Shown here piece by piece: positions 23,008 to 34,315 of a stretch of 64,000 bases of DNA. Source of the DNA: Phytophthora colocasiae (Eukaryota; Oomycota; Peronosporomycetes; Peronosporales; Peronosporaceae); assembly GCA_018806915.1 (NCBI GenBank), contig JAGKQI010000078.1, positions 744,001-808,000 on the forward strand, in the 5' to 3' direction. The notes beneath the pieces are model-generated. The model saw only the letters and a list, made by a program, of their open reading frames with translations, was not told the DNA's origin and did not search any database. The position numbers and the translations under genes were made by a program. Positions within the stretch are counted from its first letter, which is position 1. The number at the start of each line of letters is the position of its first letter.

Positions 23008-24579
23008 TTATACATGTCCTACACTGGCTAGGATGTCTTGGGTGTCCGCAGGTGCAGGATCAGCGATTCTTCCGACAGCAACTAGCGTCCTGTATGCTGC
23101 GATGTGATCGTCGAAGACGCCGCTCTTGTGAAGTGGGCGCAGAACGCGCAAGACGCTCCCAGCTCCCTTCGCATTGACGTTCCGCGACTTTAAGAAGTCA
23201 AGCACTGCTTTCTCAGCCCGACGGCCGGTGTCCAACACTTGGTCCTTGTAGTCCGGAGCGTTGGGGTCGAGCGCGAAGCCTTCAGTCAGGAAGAGCTTCA
23301 TGACGTGGCGATACTCTGACTTCTTCTGGCGATCGGCAGAGTTCCAGACACGAGGCACCCGCGTGTACCATTCAAACCAGGCACTGGACAGGTTTGTAGT
23401 CGCTTTCTTTCTGCGCTTAAGTCTTGGCTCTTGATCTAACGTGGTTTGTTCTTGTGGTTGTTCTTCGGGTGCTTGTTTTCGTTTAAATTTTAGAAACGCG
23501 GATTCGACGATAGTAAGGCGCGCAGAGAGGGCTCGGTTTGAGGCGATAAGCTCATCAACGACAGCGAGAAGATGATGATGTACTTGGCATGTGTGCGTCT
23601 TGTCCTCCTGTTCTTGTTCTTTTACAGGTTCGGGTGAAGCTTGCTCATCAAGCGCTACCGACAAGACTAGCGCGTCCGCCCCCGGGATCTCCGATGAGCT
23701 CAAGCACTCTCCTACGCGATCTACGACTCGGGCGTCCGGAGCGAGCGCTTTCAACCTCGGGTAGTAGCGGACCAGGTACGCAGTGAGGACGGTGAGGACC
23801 TTGCTTCTAACGTTAAGATTGCTTTCCTTGAGTCCTGTACAGGTGCTAAACAAGAATTGACTCAAGCATGCCAGCCGCTCTTGAGCTCTATGGTCCAGCG
23901 CTGCAGTCTCAAGAACGACAGGAGCTGCGTCGGCCTCCCACCCGCTCAGCACTCGCGCAACCTTCCGGTCCTCCCGCGGCGTGTTGTACACGTAGGCAAA
24001 GCCTTTGTTGACCTTGCTCATGTCCCACGCACCGCGGTCGAAGATCCACTGGGCAGCAAGGCGATCATCTCCGTTGGCATGTTGGGCGCCTCCGCGCCCG
24101 AAGGAGTGGGATGTCAAGTCGGTGTTGGCTCCAGCGGGCTCAGCAACGCGCTTGAGGAGGCGGTTAACGTACGCCTGAACACCGTCCTCTCCACGGGTTT
24201 TCTCCCCTGCATTCGACTTTGTTGTGCTGCTCACTTGTGCTTCTTTGCTTGTAGGATCGGGGCTTGGGCGACAGCTGGGCCCAGGAGCAGCAATCGTAGA
24301 CGAAGGTGCCATCCTTCCGACCCTGAGTAACGCTGGATCGGCTTCGAGCAAGTCCTGCAATGCCACACCGGGGACTAGCGGATCCTCACTTGCCGCCGCA
24401 AGCTCTGGGAGCTGGCTGAGCAGAGCTGGGCAGGGCGCGGTCTGCATCACGAGAGCTACTGCGAGCGAGTGGATTGGGCATGTAAGGAAGTCCTCTTTAT
24501 CAGGTACGAGCGTTAACCCTTTCGCGGTAAAAGGGCTATTTCTTCGCCATTTGAGGCATATTACAAACCAAGGTGGAGA
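23008..24579 (-). pseudogene. Crypton-type tyrosine recombinase, 5' truncated
   Basis: The frame is open from 24,579; the first Met is at 24,450, but conserved-looking sequence precedes it (KGLTLVPDKEDFLTCPIHSL), so the true start is lost. The C-terminal catalytic region is clear: LTSHSFGRGGAQHANGD, then WIFDRGAWDMSKVNKGFAYV with a candidate Tyr nucleophile. The usual HxxR reads HSFG, so the second catalytic Arg is replaced by Gly. After a Gln/Glu-rich linker comes SSAWFEWYTRVPRVWNSADR, resembling the GCR1_C-type DNA-binding module reported in Crypton proteins. It is a DNA transposon remnant and probably inactive. Confidence 0.72.
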
Positions 24580-24787
24580 TCAACCCGGTAAAAGAGCGAG
24601 AAAATCGCCCTTCAGGCACTACAGCTGTTTTAGTCTATCGTGTTTTATTTCTTCCAATCAGATCAAACTAGTCTTGAGAGGTGGCTTTCGTGCAGGCGTT
24701 TTGTTCATTTTCACGATCTCACATTTTTTCTTGCAGCACATAGCACACGAAATTCCCATCTTAAATTTATCTTGCAGTGATAAATGA

Positions 24788-25650
24788 GTGGCCTTGATAC
24801 AGAAGAACTGGCATACAAAGTTTAAAATGAATGCACCACTACCTGCCAAACACTGCATACAAACCTTGAGATGTATGCACTCTAATATTACCATGCGGAC
24901 AAGCTTCGATGGCTGGGAGGACAAGCAGCTAGCGCGAATTGCGCTTCAGTTCGAGCTAGAAGGCTTACGGATAACATGGAGCTATGTGGCACGGCGGATG
25001 GTTAAGTCAAAGCGTACACCAGGAGAGCTGAGGTTACGGCTGAAGAGTCTGAAGCGGACGTATGGCAAGACGATGAGGGAGTTTCCGCCGTGTTTTTTTG
25101 GAGATATCAAGCACTCAAGTACACCTCGCACGATTGTGGCTGGCCGGCACCTCACACTGCTCGAGTCTAAGCAACATAGTTGGCATCGCTCCACCAATAC
25201 GTCTCCAACGGTTGTTGAGCAGGAGCGTGCCTATTCCAAGCCGCCACTGACCGAGAAATTGCATGCCACTCGGGTGGAACGCGCCAAAGAGGCACCGCTT
25301 CTGTCGTGCTCTTCGCCACACCCCCAGCTGGAATCAACTCCGCCAGGACAGCCTAAATCCGCTGTCGAAACTTGCGCAACGAGTGCGCCACGATCAGAAG
25401 GCGCCCTGTTGAGTCTGAACGAAGCTACTCAAGTCATGTCTACACTATTCAGTGGAGTGAGTAGAGGCGATATCCGCCAGTATACTGGCCAAGTCCACAG
25501 CAACGCTGGAGAGGTTCTTCCCGCTAACGTTGGCGACCTACTCGACGCGATGGGCCAGTCCGCGACAATGACATTTTTCTCGACATTGGAGCAGGAATCG
25601 GCAATGTGATCTGTGAAGCTGTGGATTCAAATTTTCTATCTGGACACCGC
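24788..25650 (+). pseudogene. Myb/SANT-like plus methyltransferase-like gene, truncated
   Basis: The ORF to 25,609 has 273 residues. Around residues 38-100, FDGWEDKQLARIALQFELEG, ITWSYVARRMV and LRLRLKSLKRTYG look like a Myb/SANT-type helix bundle. The middle is Ser/Pro-rich. Near 25,555 a frameshift occurs: the other frame reads NDIFLDIGAGIGNVICE, a glycine-rich SAM-binding motif I as in DOT1-like and other class I methyltransferases. The sequence then runs into element B LTR DNA, so the catalytic domain is cut off. It is therefore a pseudogene combining DNA-binding and methyltransferase-like parts. The start may be the Met at 24,893 (MRTSFDGWED). Confidence 0.5.
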
Positions 25651-27215
25651 CTCCCAGAGCCACCCAATATGTCGAGAGGTGATTGGCTGAGGCATCGAGT
25701 ACCTGGGACTGAGCTGTGGAACACATTTTCACCTTATTTCTTTAGGACTTCCGGAATCCGGACTTCCAGAATCCGGATGCCCGACCATGATCGGAGTCCA
25801 CTATTCAGGAATCAAGTCCACCATGTGGTGCCCAAGTGAATTCCTGGTGCGTACTTCCGGAATCCAGATCCAGATTTCGGGAATCTGGATGCCATTCCAG
25901 TCAGGGCTAAGGGCTCAAGAATCCAGTCGCCCATACACAGACCAAGTGTATTCCGGATACATGCTTCCAGTGCTGAACTGAGGACTTCCGGATTCCAAGG
26001 ATCGGTAATCCAGATGACCAAGGGCGTCCGGACCCTGCCTGATTTGTACCCAGTATGGACATTGAGGTTCGGAGTATACTCAAGCCAAGTCAAGACCGCC
26101 CGACCAAGACGACCAACCAGGATGTGTTCGGCACCATCCGGAATTCTTCGGGGTTCCGCGCCAGAGACACGCGCCTCCTGATGAGTGTGCGCTTCCTATA
26201 GTGAACACAAGATGTTAGCAGAATCTTTAGCAGAAGACTTGTATATAAATAACAGAGAGTTCAATTTGCCACCAAGGGCGCAAGTGGTCTTCTGGAAGGT
26301 TTTCCTGGAAGATACTGCAAAGCACTGCGGACCAGCCTCTTGTCAGAGGGCTTCGAGTTAGCTGAGCCAGCGTACGGCCGCGTCGACTGCGTACATCGCC
26401 GCGGGACTCTCCACCAAAGGCTCGAGACCAAGTTGGGTAAGTGATCCGGCGGCGCATCCGGAAGGGATCTTCCTATTTCATATTCCAGTTGGAATCCGGA
26501 TTCCGGATTCACATTTCATATTATAACTGCGTTTTGGGAGGTTGTTAGTAGTTGGCCCCTTGGAACTGTATTGAATTAACTACTGTGTGATTGGACGTTT
26601 GCATCTGGATTCCTAGTCTAGATTGCATTTGGATTTTGGATATTTGGATATACAGGCATCTGGATATCCTGATCTTGGATATTGTCTTCCGGAAACCAAG
26701 TGGTTATTCGGAAGTGGTGCGCTTGTTAGGGTCCCGGAACTGAGTCAGTGTTCCGGAAGTAGACCCCGTCGACTGGCATTGGGAGCGCCCACCGCTCGAG
26801 GGCCACAAAGAATAAGAGCGGCTGCGTGTTTTGCATATTAACTCTCTGTATTGTATTGGTTAACTGTTGGAAGAGGACTCTGCTAATAGTCTTTTGCCTT
26901 CCAGAAAACCAACTGCATTTGGAAGTACTTTTGGTACTTTGGATCTTTGGATCTGATCACACCTGAAAGTAACTCACCTGGTGATACCCTTCGGATACTC
27001 GAAGACAAACGACACCAAGGAGAATAACCACAAGGTCACACGCCAACTCCGCCTTCCGGATACCCATTTGGATCCCGGAAGGTAGAGACTGACCCCAGTT
27101 CTCAAGTGTCATCTGGAAGTTTCCTTCCAGAATCGGACTGGCCACCAGCTATATGTTCTGGGTGACCAGGTTTTTCTTTCAGAAAGTCCGGAAAGTGTTC
27201 ACCCACCTCGTCACA
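25650..27215 (+). repeat. 5' LTR of element B (outer boundary approximate)
   Basis: Non-coding DNA upstream of the PBS at 27,218. The inner edge at 27,215 gives an LTR end ...TCACA two bases before the PBS, like element A. The outer edge is unclear (TGTGGAAC at 25,716 is one candidate). A TATA box lies at 26,242. The word TTCCGGAATCC and variants recur across it, as in the coding region. Confidence 0.5.
26242..26250 (+). promoter_or_regulatory. Candidate TATA box in LTR B
   Basis: TATATAAAT within the LTR, upstream of gag. It is the counterpart of the TATA-like sequence in LTR A. Confidence 0.4.
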
Positions 27216-27217
27216 GC

Positions 27218-27239
27218 TGGTGCGCGTGCCCGGATTCGA
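27218..27239 (+). other. Primer-binding site of element B
   Basis: TGGTGCGCGTGCCCGGAT matches element A exactly over 18 nt, and the match to a tRNA-like 3' end extends into TCGA, the complement of a T-loop TTCGA. It lies 2 nt from the presumed LTR end. Confidence 0.82.
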
Positions 27240-27300
27240 TACCGAAAGGATTTTACCGAGTTATTTTTATATTTTTTTTGATTAGTTTCAGAGGTTCTGA

Positions 27301-30300
27301 GTGCTAACTAACTTTCTGATCGTAGTTGTGATGGTTGGAAGTGAAAGCGCACGCAGAGGAGGAGACGCGGATTCTGGAAGCGGAATGGCATCCAGATCGT
27401 CGCGTCGGTTGAAGGGGCAGCAGCCTGAAGAGCATGAGGATTTGGATACTATCATTAAGAAAGCTCGTCAGGCCAACGCTGCGAAGCGAAAGGCTGCCCA
27501 AGAGGCGAAGGAGTCGTCGGATCATCTGGAAGAAGAATCTGAATCCTCCGTTCAGGAAGCGCACCACGCAAGTCTGGATGGAAGTGATTCGGAAGAGATT
27601 TCGGAAGGAGACGACGACCCTGAGCAGGAGGAATCTGGATCCATGTCGGATCTGGATGCAGAAGAGTCCGGATCAGAAGGTGATCCGGATGTGGAAGCCG
27701 AGAACGAGTCCGGTCTGGAGGAGTTCACGGCTGGTGAGGAGTCTGAGGTCGTCGGAAGTGATGCTGAAGATTCTGGAAGAGAAGCGTCGGGAGATGATGC
27801 TGTCGAGACCGAAGACCCTACGGAGGATGGAGTTCAGGACTCTCCTCCGGAAGGTGCGAATCCAGATGCCGAACCTGATGTTCGAGAAGAGTCGCCACGC
27901 GTCAAGCAGGAAGCTCGCCCGTTGTCGCCGGTTCAGGAAGAAACTGTGCTTGAGGATACCAACATGTCTTCGCCAGTGATTCCGGAAATCCGGATGCCAA
28001 CATTGTATCCTGATGAGCCGCCGTTCTCGGCGCCCCCAGACGCGCCTCGTCAAGAAGCTACCAGGTTTGGTATTCCGGATTCCAGAATGAAAGAATCTCC
28101 GGAAGCACCGCCGGGGACGCCGGAAGTCCAGATGAGCGGAATCCAGATGAAGGCATATGTGGCTGAACAAGTGAGGCGTTGGGAACGTGACAACTCCGAA
28201 AGGAGCTTCGCACCTGATGTCGGATATGATTGGCCGCCACTATACCTGAATCCTGAAGGTTTCATTCAGGCTGCCTCGATGACTTCGGAACACCTGAACC
28301 GCCGGATGTTGATGCCGGCTCAGACGGACGCCTGGATTTCAGAACTCCAGATTCAACGTCGGTCATTTGGAAGGGCACAAGATCTTCAGGGTGCCATGAT
28401 CCCGCCGAAGGAGTTTTCGCCTCGTGAATGCATCGCAGTCCTGCAGACAATGCTTTTCGAAGCGGGATTTGGATTTGTGAATTTGGTGCCTGGATGGTTC
28501 CGGACGCGAGTTTTCAAAGTGCATCCGGATCTGGTTCGGCAAGTTGTTGGGGAGATGTTGCAGCTATTGGTCGTGGAGATAATCGAATGGAGACAACTAG
28601 TGACGCGAGCTCAGGAGTACGCCCGGATCCTGATGGCAACTGGAAGGGAACGACTTTGTCAAGTACATCCGGAAGCCCAATTTCAGGGTGAAGGTGTATT
28701 CATGTCGGATTACGAGGTATCTCTGCTGGGACGAGACTTCACTAGACAACTGAAGGCATCTGGATTCCGGAAGGTTCGGAGTCCTCGCGGACCCACCTAT
28801 CAGGAAATCCGGCCGAAGCGAGTGCAACGTGTGATGCCTCGGCCACCGCCGTCGTCAATCCCGTCGCCGTCGCCCTCATCCCTGCAGTCTGTGCCATCTT
28901 CGCTAGTCCGGAATCTGGAAGCGGATCTGGAATCCGGAAGTCACATGTCTTCGTACCATAGTCTTTCTGATAGGACGAATTCGGCACGTACCTCCAGTAT
29001 GTTCGAGACTTCCGGAGGATCAAGTGAGTCAATGGCGAGTGCGACTTCCGGAACTCGGACTTCCAGAGAGAGCACCTCGGATTCTTCTGGATTCGGGATG
29101 AGCAGAAGTGCAGGAACGCATATGCCATTCTCCGCCTTCAGGCCGATGGCGATGACCGCACGGGGATCTGGAAGTGCTGCGCCGATGGATTCTGGCATCC
29201 CTTTCCAGATTTCCCACAGGAACCCGGATGCCGAAGATCAAGACGTCCCGCAGGGATCAGACTTGAATCGCGAGAAGCCCAGGAAGAAGCGTACAAAGTC
29301 ATCTTCAAGGAGGCGAGAAATGCTTCAGGAATCCCAGGCTGCAGAAGCATCTCGATCACGAGGCATTCAGAAGTCTGGGAGTTGGGATCGTGAAGTTCCA
29401 GAAACTTCAGCAAGGTCTGAGCGCTCTTCGAAGTCCGCCAGTTCTGAACCCACGCAAGTTGCCCTGAACACCATGTTCCAACTTCAGAAGGTCATGGCCA
29501 GGATGGAAGATCAGCAAGGGTCTGCGCTGGAGAGGATGTCAGGCGATCTGGATGCGAAGCTTGAACGCCTTCTGGATTCCAAGTTTCAAAGACTCTTCCA
29601 GAAGAAGGAAGCGATCCCAGATCTGGTCTCTGACGAGGATTCACGCTTGACAGTCAAGAATCTGGAGGTTCGGTCATCCGGACACCAATCTCACATGCGG
29701 CACCCGGAAGCAGTTCGAGGTTCCGCCGCCAAGTCGAGCTCCTCCAAGGACGCAAAGGTGAAGGAGCTTCAGCAATAACTCGAAGCCTCGGAGTCTGCGC
29801 GGAAGAAGGAAGGAGAAGCAGCGAGGGCTGTCCAGAAGTTTTTGGCCACCCAAGTTCGCGACCTGAAATCGGTGGCTGCCAAGGCCCCTGTCGCAGCTGA
29901 GACAGATGGGCGTAATCATGATTCTCAGGAATCAGGTGCGTCCCATCATCCGACTCTGTACCCAGTATCCAGTAACGCATCCCGAGGTGCATCCCATCTG
30001 AGTTCTCGTAAAACAGATGTTGGGAATCCAGATGAAGCCTTTGCCGCACAGCTTGAGGCAGCTCTCCAACTGGTCACTCGTGAATCCAAGACCCCTAGGG
30101 CTCAAGTGGCCAAGTCCTCGACACCCCAGGCGCTCGTGCTGAAGAAGGAATCGACATCCAGAAGGAGAGAGGCGTCTGGAAGCGAGAGCCGGGGTATCCG
30201 GAAGCGTTCAGGTGAGGATGGCTCGTAGAAGCGTTCGTCCAAGGAGTCTGGATCGTCGAAGCGGGGTTCAACGTCCAAGCGTGAGAAGGGTGGAACTTCC

Positions 30301-31632
30301 AGAAGGAAATCCCCTTCAGGATATCCAAGTTCTTCGGATCCAAGTTCCGAATCGAGTAGCTCTTCGGATTCCGGAAGTTCGGATAGCAGTTCGTTCGAAG
30401 ACAAGACCCCTGCGGTGACGACGACCAAGTCCGGAGGGACGATGACATACATGTTCAAGCCATTCGTGAATGCAAGCAATTTGGAAGACTTCGATGAGAA
30501 GGCGGCGCTGGCCACTCGGATGCGCTGGCTGGAACGCTTCCAGAGTATGTCCGTTCAGGGTGGCTGGGCCTATAACGTGAAAATCTACGAGATGAAGCTC
30601 AAGTTGTCTCCGGCCGTCCGGAACTGGAGAGCGAATCTGGATCCGAAGGTCCGTCGCAACTGGAAAGGATTCCTGAAGGCTTTCAAGGAGTGCTACTGTA
30701 AGGCGAGGACTTCGGATGCAGAAAGGTACTATACGATGGTTCAGAAGAAGCATGAGACGCCTTTGGATTTCTATTACTGCCTGAACAAGGTGGCTGATAG
30801 AGCCGGTATCCGGATCGACGGATCGACCAAGCTCCGTGAGCAGCATCTGAAGGCCTTCACCAAGAAGCTTCTGGATTCTAGACTCCGGACTACCCTCCAA
30901 GGTCAACGCCTTCGGAGTTTGGAAGATGTCGAGTACGTCCTGAAGCAACATGAAGAACTGAATTTGGAAGACGACTACGACACTCCACCTCCGAAGCGGG
31001 TTTTCCGGGCGGATAACGTACCTCGTGAGAAGTTTCGCCCAAAGCGTTCCGGATCCGGAAGAGCATACACTGCTCAGAGTGACGCTGACTCTGAAGATCC
31101 TGGCCGACACGTCCGTTTTCAGGATGAGGAAGACAAGATGACTCTGGAAGCCTCGAAAGCATCTGCGTCTACGAAGTCTGGCGATCCAGATTCTGGATTC
31201 CCGACCATGGATGATCTCTCAGATACCGTCTTCAAGATTCTTCAACAGGGAGGCTGGAGGCCCCGATCCCCTTCAGGACGCCAAGGTGACCAACAATCTT
31301 CGGAGCATCAAGACTCCAGACGCCAAGGTTTCCGGAATCCGAATTACAGTGCAAGGTACTGTTAGAACTGCCGCAATTTCGGACATGTCAAGGAGGATTG
31401 TTGGGCAGATATCGAGTGTGAACGCTGTCATCGGAAGGGCCATCCTGTGCGATTCTGTCGGATGCGTCAGTGTGATTTCTGCAACAAGTATCACGATGGA
31501 CATTGTGAAGAGCTGAAGGCCCTTCGGGATCTCAAATGTCTCGTTCAACAAGGAGCTTTGGATATACCGACTGCTATCCGGAAGAAACTTCTGGATGGAG
31601 ATGCAGATTCTGGGGAACAACCGTTAAACTAG
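27301..31632 (+). pseudogene. Element B gag, one frame with three in-frame stops
   Basis: One reading frame of 1,444 codons, interrupted by TAA (29,776-29,778), TAG (30,226-30,228) and TAG (31,363-31,365) with no frameshift. The start is probably an ATG near 27,331 (MVGSESARRGG). Segments: basic then acidic N-terminus; ECIAVLQTMLFEAGFGFVNL; Ser-rich linkers; helix LNTMFQLQKVMARMEDQQGS; capsid-like part (YMFKPFVNASNLEDFDEKAA, VRNWRANLDPKVRRNWKGFL, YCKARTSDAERYYTM); zinc knuckles (NCRNFGHVKEDC, CERCHRKGHPVRFC). The third stop lies inside the first knuckle. Element A gag is the homologue, broken instead by frameshifts. Confidence 0.82.
31623..31629 (+). promoter_or_regulatory. Candidate -1 ribosomal frameshift site between gag and pol of element B
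   Basis: The gag frame ends CCG TTA AAC TAG. The heptamer G-TTA-AAC fits the X-XXY-YYZ type of slippery sequence in its GTTAAAC form, known from some RNA viruses. A -1 slip leads directly into the pol frame (VKLGSPLDGDPERAG). A downstream stem was not assessed. Confidence 0.5.
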
Positions 31633-33476
31633 GAAGCCCGCTGGATGGGGATCCAGAACGCGCCGGGCTCAAGAAAACCCCAGAATTGTGTGTCTTAGCG
31701 TACGTTGGTCCAGAGTTGAAACGACAAGTTAACCATCAATGCATGACTGTGACTTAAGATGTCGACTTTCTCCTTCCAGATTCCAAACTTCCGGATGACA
31801 ATGATTTCGGAAGGTCGGATGATTGGAATCCTGACAATCTTGATGACACTCCAATGGAATTCAGATTTAAGCCTGGTGAAAGTTACGGATGGTGGGAAGA
31901 ACACCGTTCGGAGACGTCGAAGAGAGTTGCGATGGTGCATGGTGCAGTGAGCAATGTCAGGACAGACATCCTTCTGGATTCCGGAGCTTCCGTGAGCATG
32001 CTGAGTTTGGATCTTGCGCGTAGACTCAAACTCAAGCTGGATTTTGGAAAACAGCTTCGGGTATCCGGATTGGGAGGCGTCCCGACGATCATCACTGCCC
32101 GAACCGAAGTGAAACTTACCCTGGGTTTGAATGTGGTTTACATTCTGGAACTTTGGGTGGCGAATATTGGTGAAGGTGTTGACGTGTTGCTTGGAATGGA
32201 TTTTATGTATTCTGCTGGAGTGCGGTTGTGCATTCGTGAAGGACTGGTCCAACTTCCTGATGAAAAAAACGTTATGCTTTCCGGAAGAACTTTCGACCAG
32301 CAGAAGAAGGGATTACGTTTGGAAGTCCGGAGTCCGGAAACCCTGATACTTGGACCAGGTGAACAAGCTGTCGTCCGGATTAATTACGGGCAGAGCAATC
32401 CGCAACGTGAAGTGGTCTGGGCTGGCAGAGGTGATCGCTGGGTGACGCAGCTGATATATGGGGCGAAGTCCTGGGCGGTCGCTGTGAAGGTGGTAAATAT
32501 TTCGGATAAGGATGTTTGGATCGACACAAACACCCCGGTCGCCAAGATTGTGGAATACGGATGCTATCCATTTGGAAGGTTCGTCAGACCTGGACTTCGG
32601 AGGTATCGTGAATGGGAAGTTCTGATCTACGAGAACACCAATTCTCATCAGGAAGTATTACGTCGACGGAGATACCTTCAGGCGATCCAAGCTTCCCAAC
32701 CCCCAAGTGTCCAGAAGCCGGAATATCCCTGGCCCAAGAAACTTTTGATGAGACCTCCCAGGGGTGGTTCTGAAGTCCGCATGGTTCGACTACAAGATCC
32801 CCCGAAGGACATTCAGAAAGGTGAAAGGCCACTTCCAGATGCCGTCGTTTCGGAATTCCAGAATCCTGATAGCATATTGACTGTAAATGAACATCGGGAG
32901 GGAATTTCGAATGAGACTTCAGGAAGACAACAGGTTCCAGAAGGCGATGGTTTTCTGGATTCCGACGGTGACGAGTGGTTTGATGCGATCTCCATGGATG
33001 AGAATGTGCCAAGGGACGAGATTCCAGACGGTTTGCCTGACGCAGAAGAGGATTCTGTAAAGGATCCATCAGGAAGACAATTTAATCTGGAAGTTGTGAA
33101 GAAGGCCATCCTGAAGTTGGAAACGAAGTTTGTCAGGTGTCTGCATCTGAATGCGGAAGAGCTCGCCTTGGAGCCAGCTGTGTATGTGCATGAAGGGAGT
33201 GATATGTTGTCACACTTGAAGGATCAACTCGTCATGCTTCCGGAAGTACACGAGCTAAGTCCGAAGTATGATATCGAGAAGGCAGATGTGGGAGAATCCG
33301 GAAAGACTACTCCAGAAGAAGAGCGAAAGCTTCGAGGAATCCTGAAACAACATCGCAGTATCTTTCTGGGCGACGGAAATGCAGCTCCAGCCCCCGCCAG
33401 AGGTGTGATTTGCGATCTGGATGTTGGAACGGCTAAACCTGTCGCGCAACGCCACGTGCTATCGCTCCTCACTTAG
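31633..33476 (+). pseudogene. Element B pol: protease and start of reverse transcriptase
   Basis: The pol frame begins by overlapping the end of gag (VKLGSPLDGDPERAG), has one TAA at 31,755-31,757, then runs openly to 33,476. The protease active site is LLDSGASVSMLSLDLARRL, followed by LLGMDFMYSAGVRL. The RT lead-in is TPEEERKLRGILKQHRSIFL and GNAAPAPARGVICDLDVG. It ends by loss of one C near 33,452, which shifts the frame; RT resumes at 33,485. It aligns throughout with element A pol (346-2691). Confidence 0.85.
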
Positions 33477-33484
33477 CGGTCAAA

Positions 33485-34280
33485 GTGTACGAACTTCTGA
33501 AGAAGCTTTTGGAAACTGGATTGATCGAGCACTCGGAATCTCCATGGGCATCCCCGATTGTTATTGTCCTGAAGAAGAACGGTGTTGACATCCGGATGTG
33601 TATTGACTATCGAGTGGTAAACGGATTTATTGTGTTATCCAACTATCCGCTTCCCCTGATTGACGATCTCCTGATTGGCTTCGAAAGCGCAATGTGGTTC
33701 ATGAGTTTGGATATGGCCAGTGGATTCTGGGCTATCAGGATGTCTGAACGTGCCAAGCTGATCTCCGCTTTCGTGTGCCCCTTTGGACACTTTCAGTGGA
33801 TCCGGATGCCATTCGGTTTGAAGAACGCCCCTTTGGTATATCAGGCAGTAATCAATAACTGCTTGTGGGGGTTTGTGCGCCTATTCCCGGAAGAGGAAGC
33901 AGAAGTGGATCAGGAAGTCTTGGATTTTCTGAAGTTGACTCCATCTGGAAATCTGGATTCTGGAAGTTTGGAATCCGGAAGTTCCCCTTCAGGAATCCAA
34001 GTGCCAATTCTCTCAGATACAATGACCGTGTTCCAGAGGAATATCCCAGCTCCTTCACAGATGAACCCGGTACTGGGACGCAGTTCGTATATCGACGATA
34101 TCGCTCACGGAGCGCCGACTTGGGATTAGTTATGTGAAGATCTGGATGCACTACTATTCAGGCTGCGTTATTGGAACATCTCGGTGACCTCCCGAAGAGT
34201 GAATTTGGAAAGCTAGCCATCCCGTACCTGTCCCACGAAATCAGTGCTGAAGGAATCCGAGCTACCCCGAAGATTGCAAA
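33485..34280 (+). pseudogene. Element B reverse transcriptase with a palm insertion, 3' truncated
   Basis: RT motifs are ETGLIEHSESPWASPIVIVL, CIDYRVVNGF, MWFMSLDMASGFWAIRM, MPFGLKNAPLVYQAV and the catalytic SSYIDDIAHGAPTW. Between FGLKNAP and YIDD there are about 92 residues, against 28 in element D, so about 64 residues are inserted at this position. A TAG follows GAPTWD (34,127-34,129), and another frameshift near 34,185 precedes KSEFGKLAIPYLSHEISAEG. Similarity to pol ends near 34,280-34,320, where LINE sequence on the other strand begins. RNase H, integrase and the 3' LTR are absent. Confidence 0.85.
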
Positions 34281-34315
34281 AGGTGCTTTGGCCATGAACT
34301 TCATGAGTTCTACTT

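Noticed and set aside
27301..31632. Stop-codon readthrough (recoding) of gag
   Set aside because: Pol of the same copy carries further stops and frameshifts, so ordinary decay is simpler.
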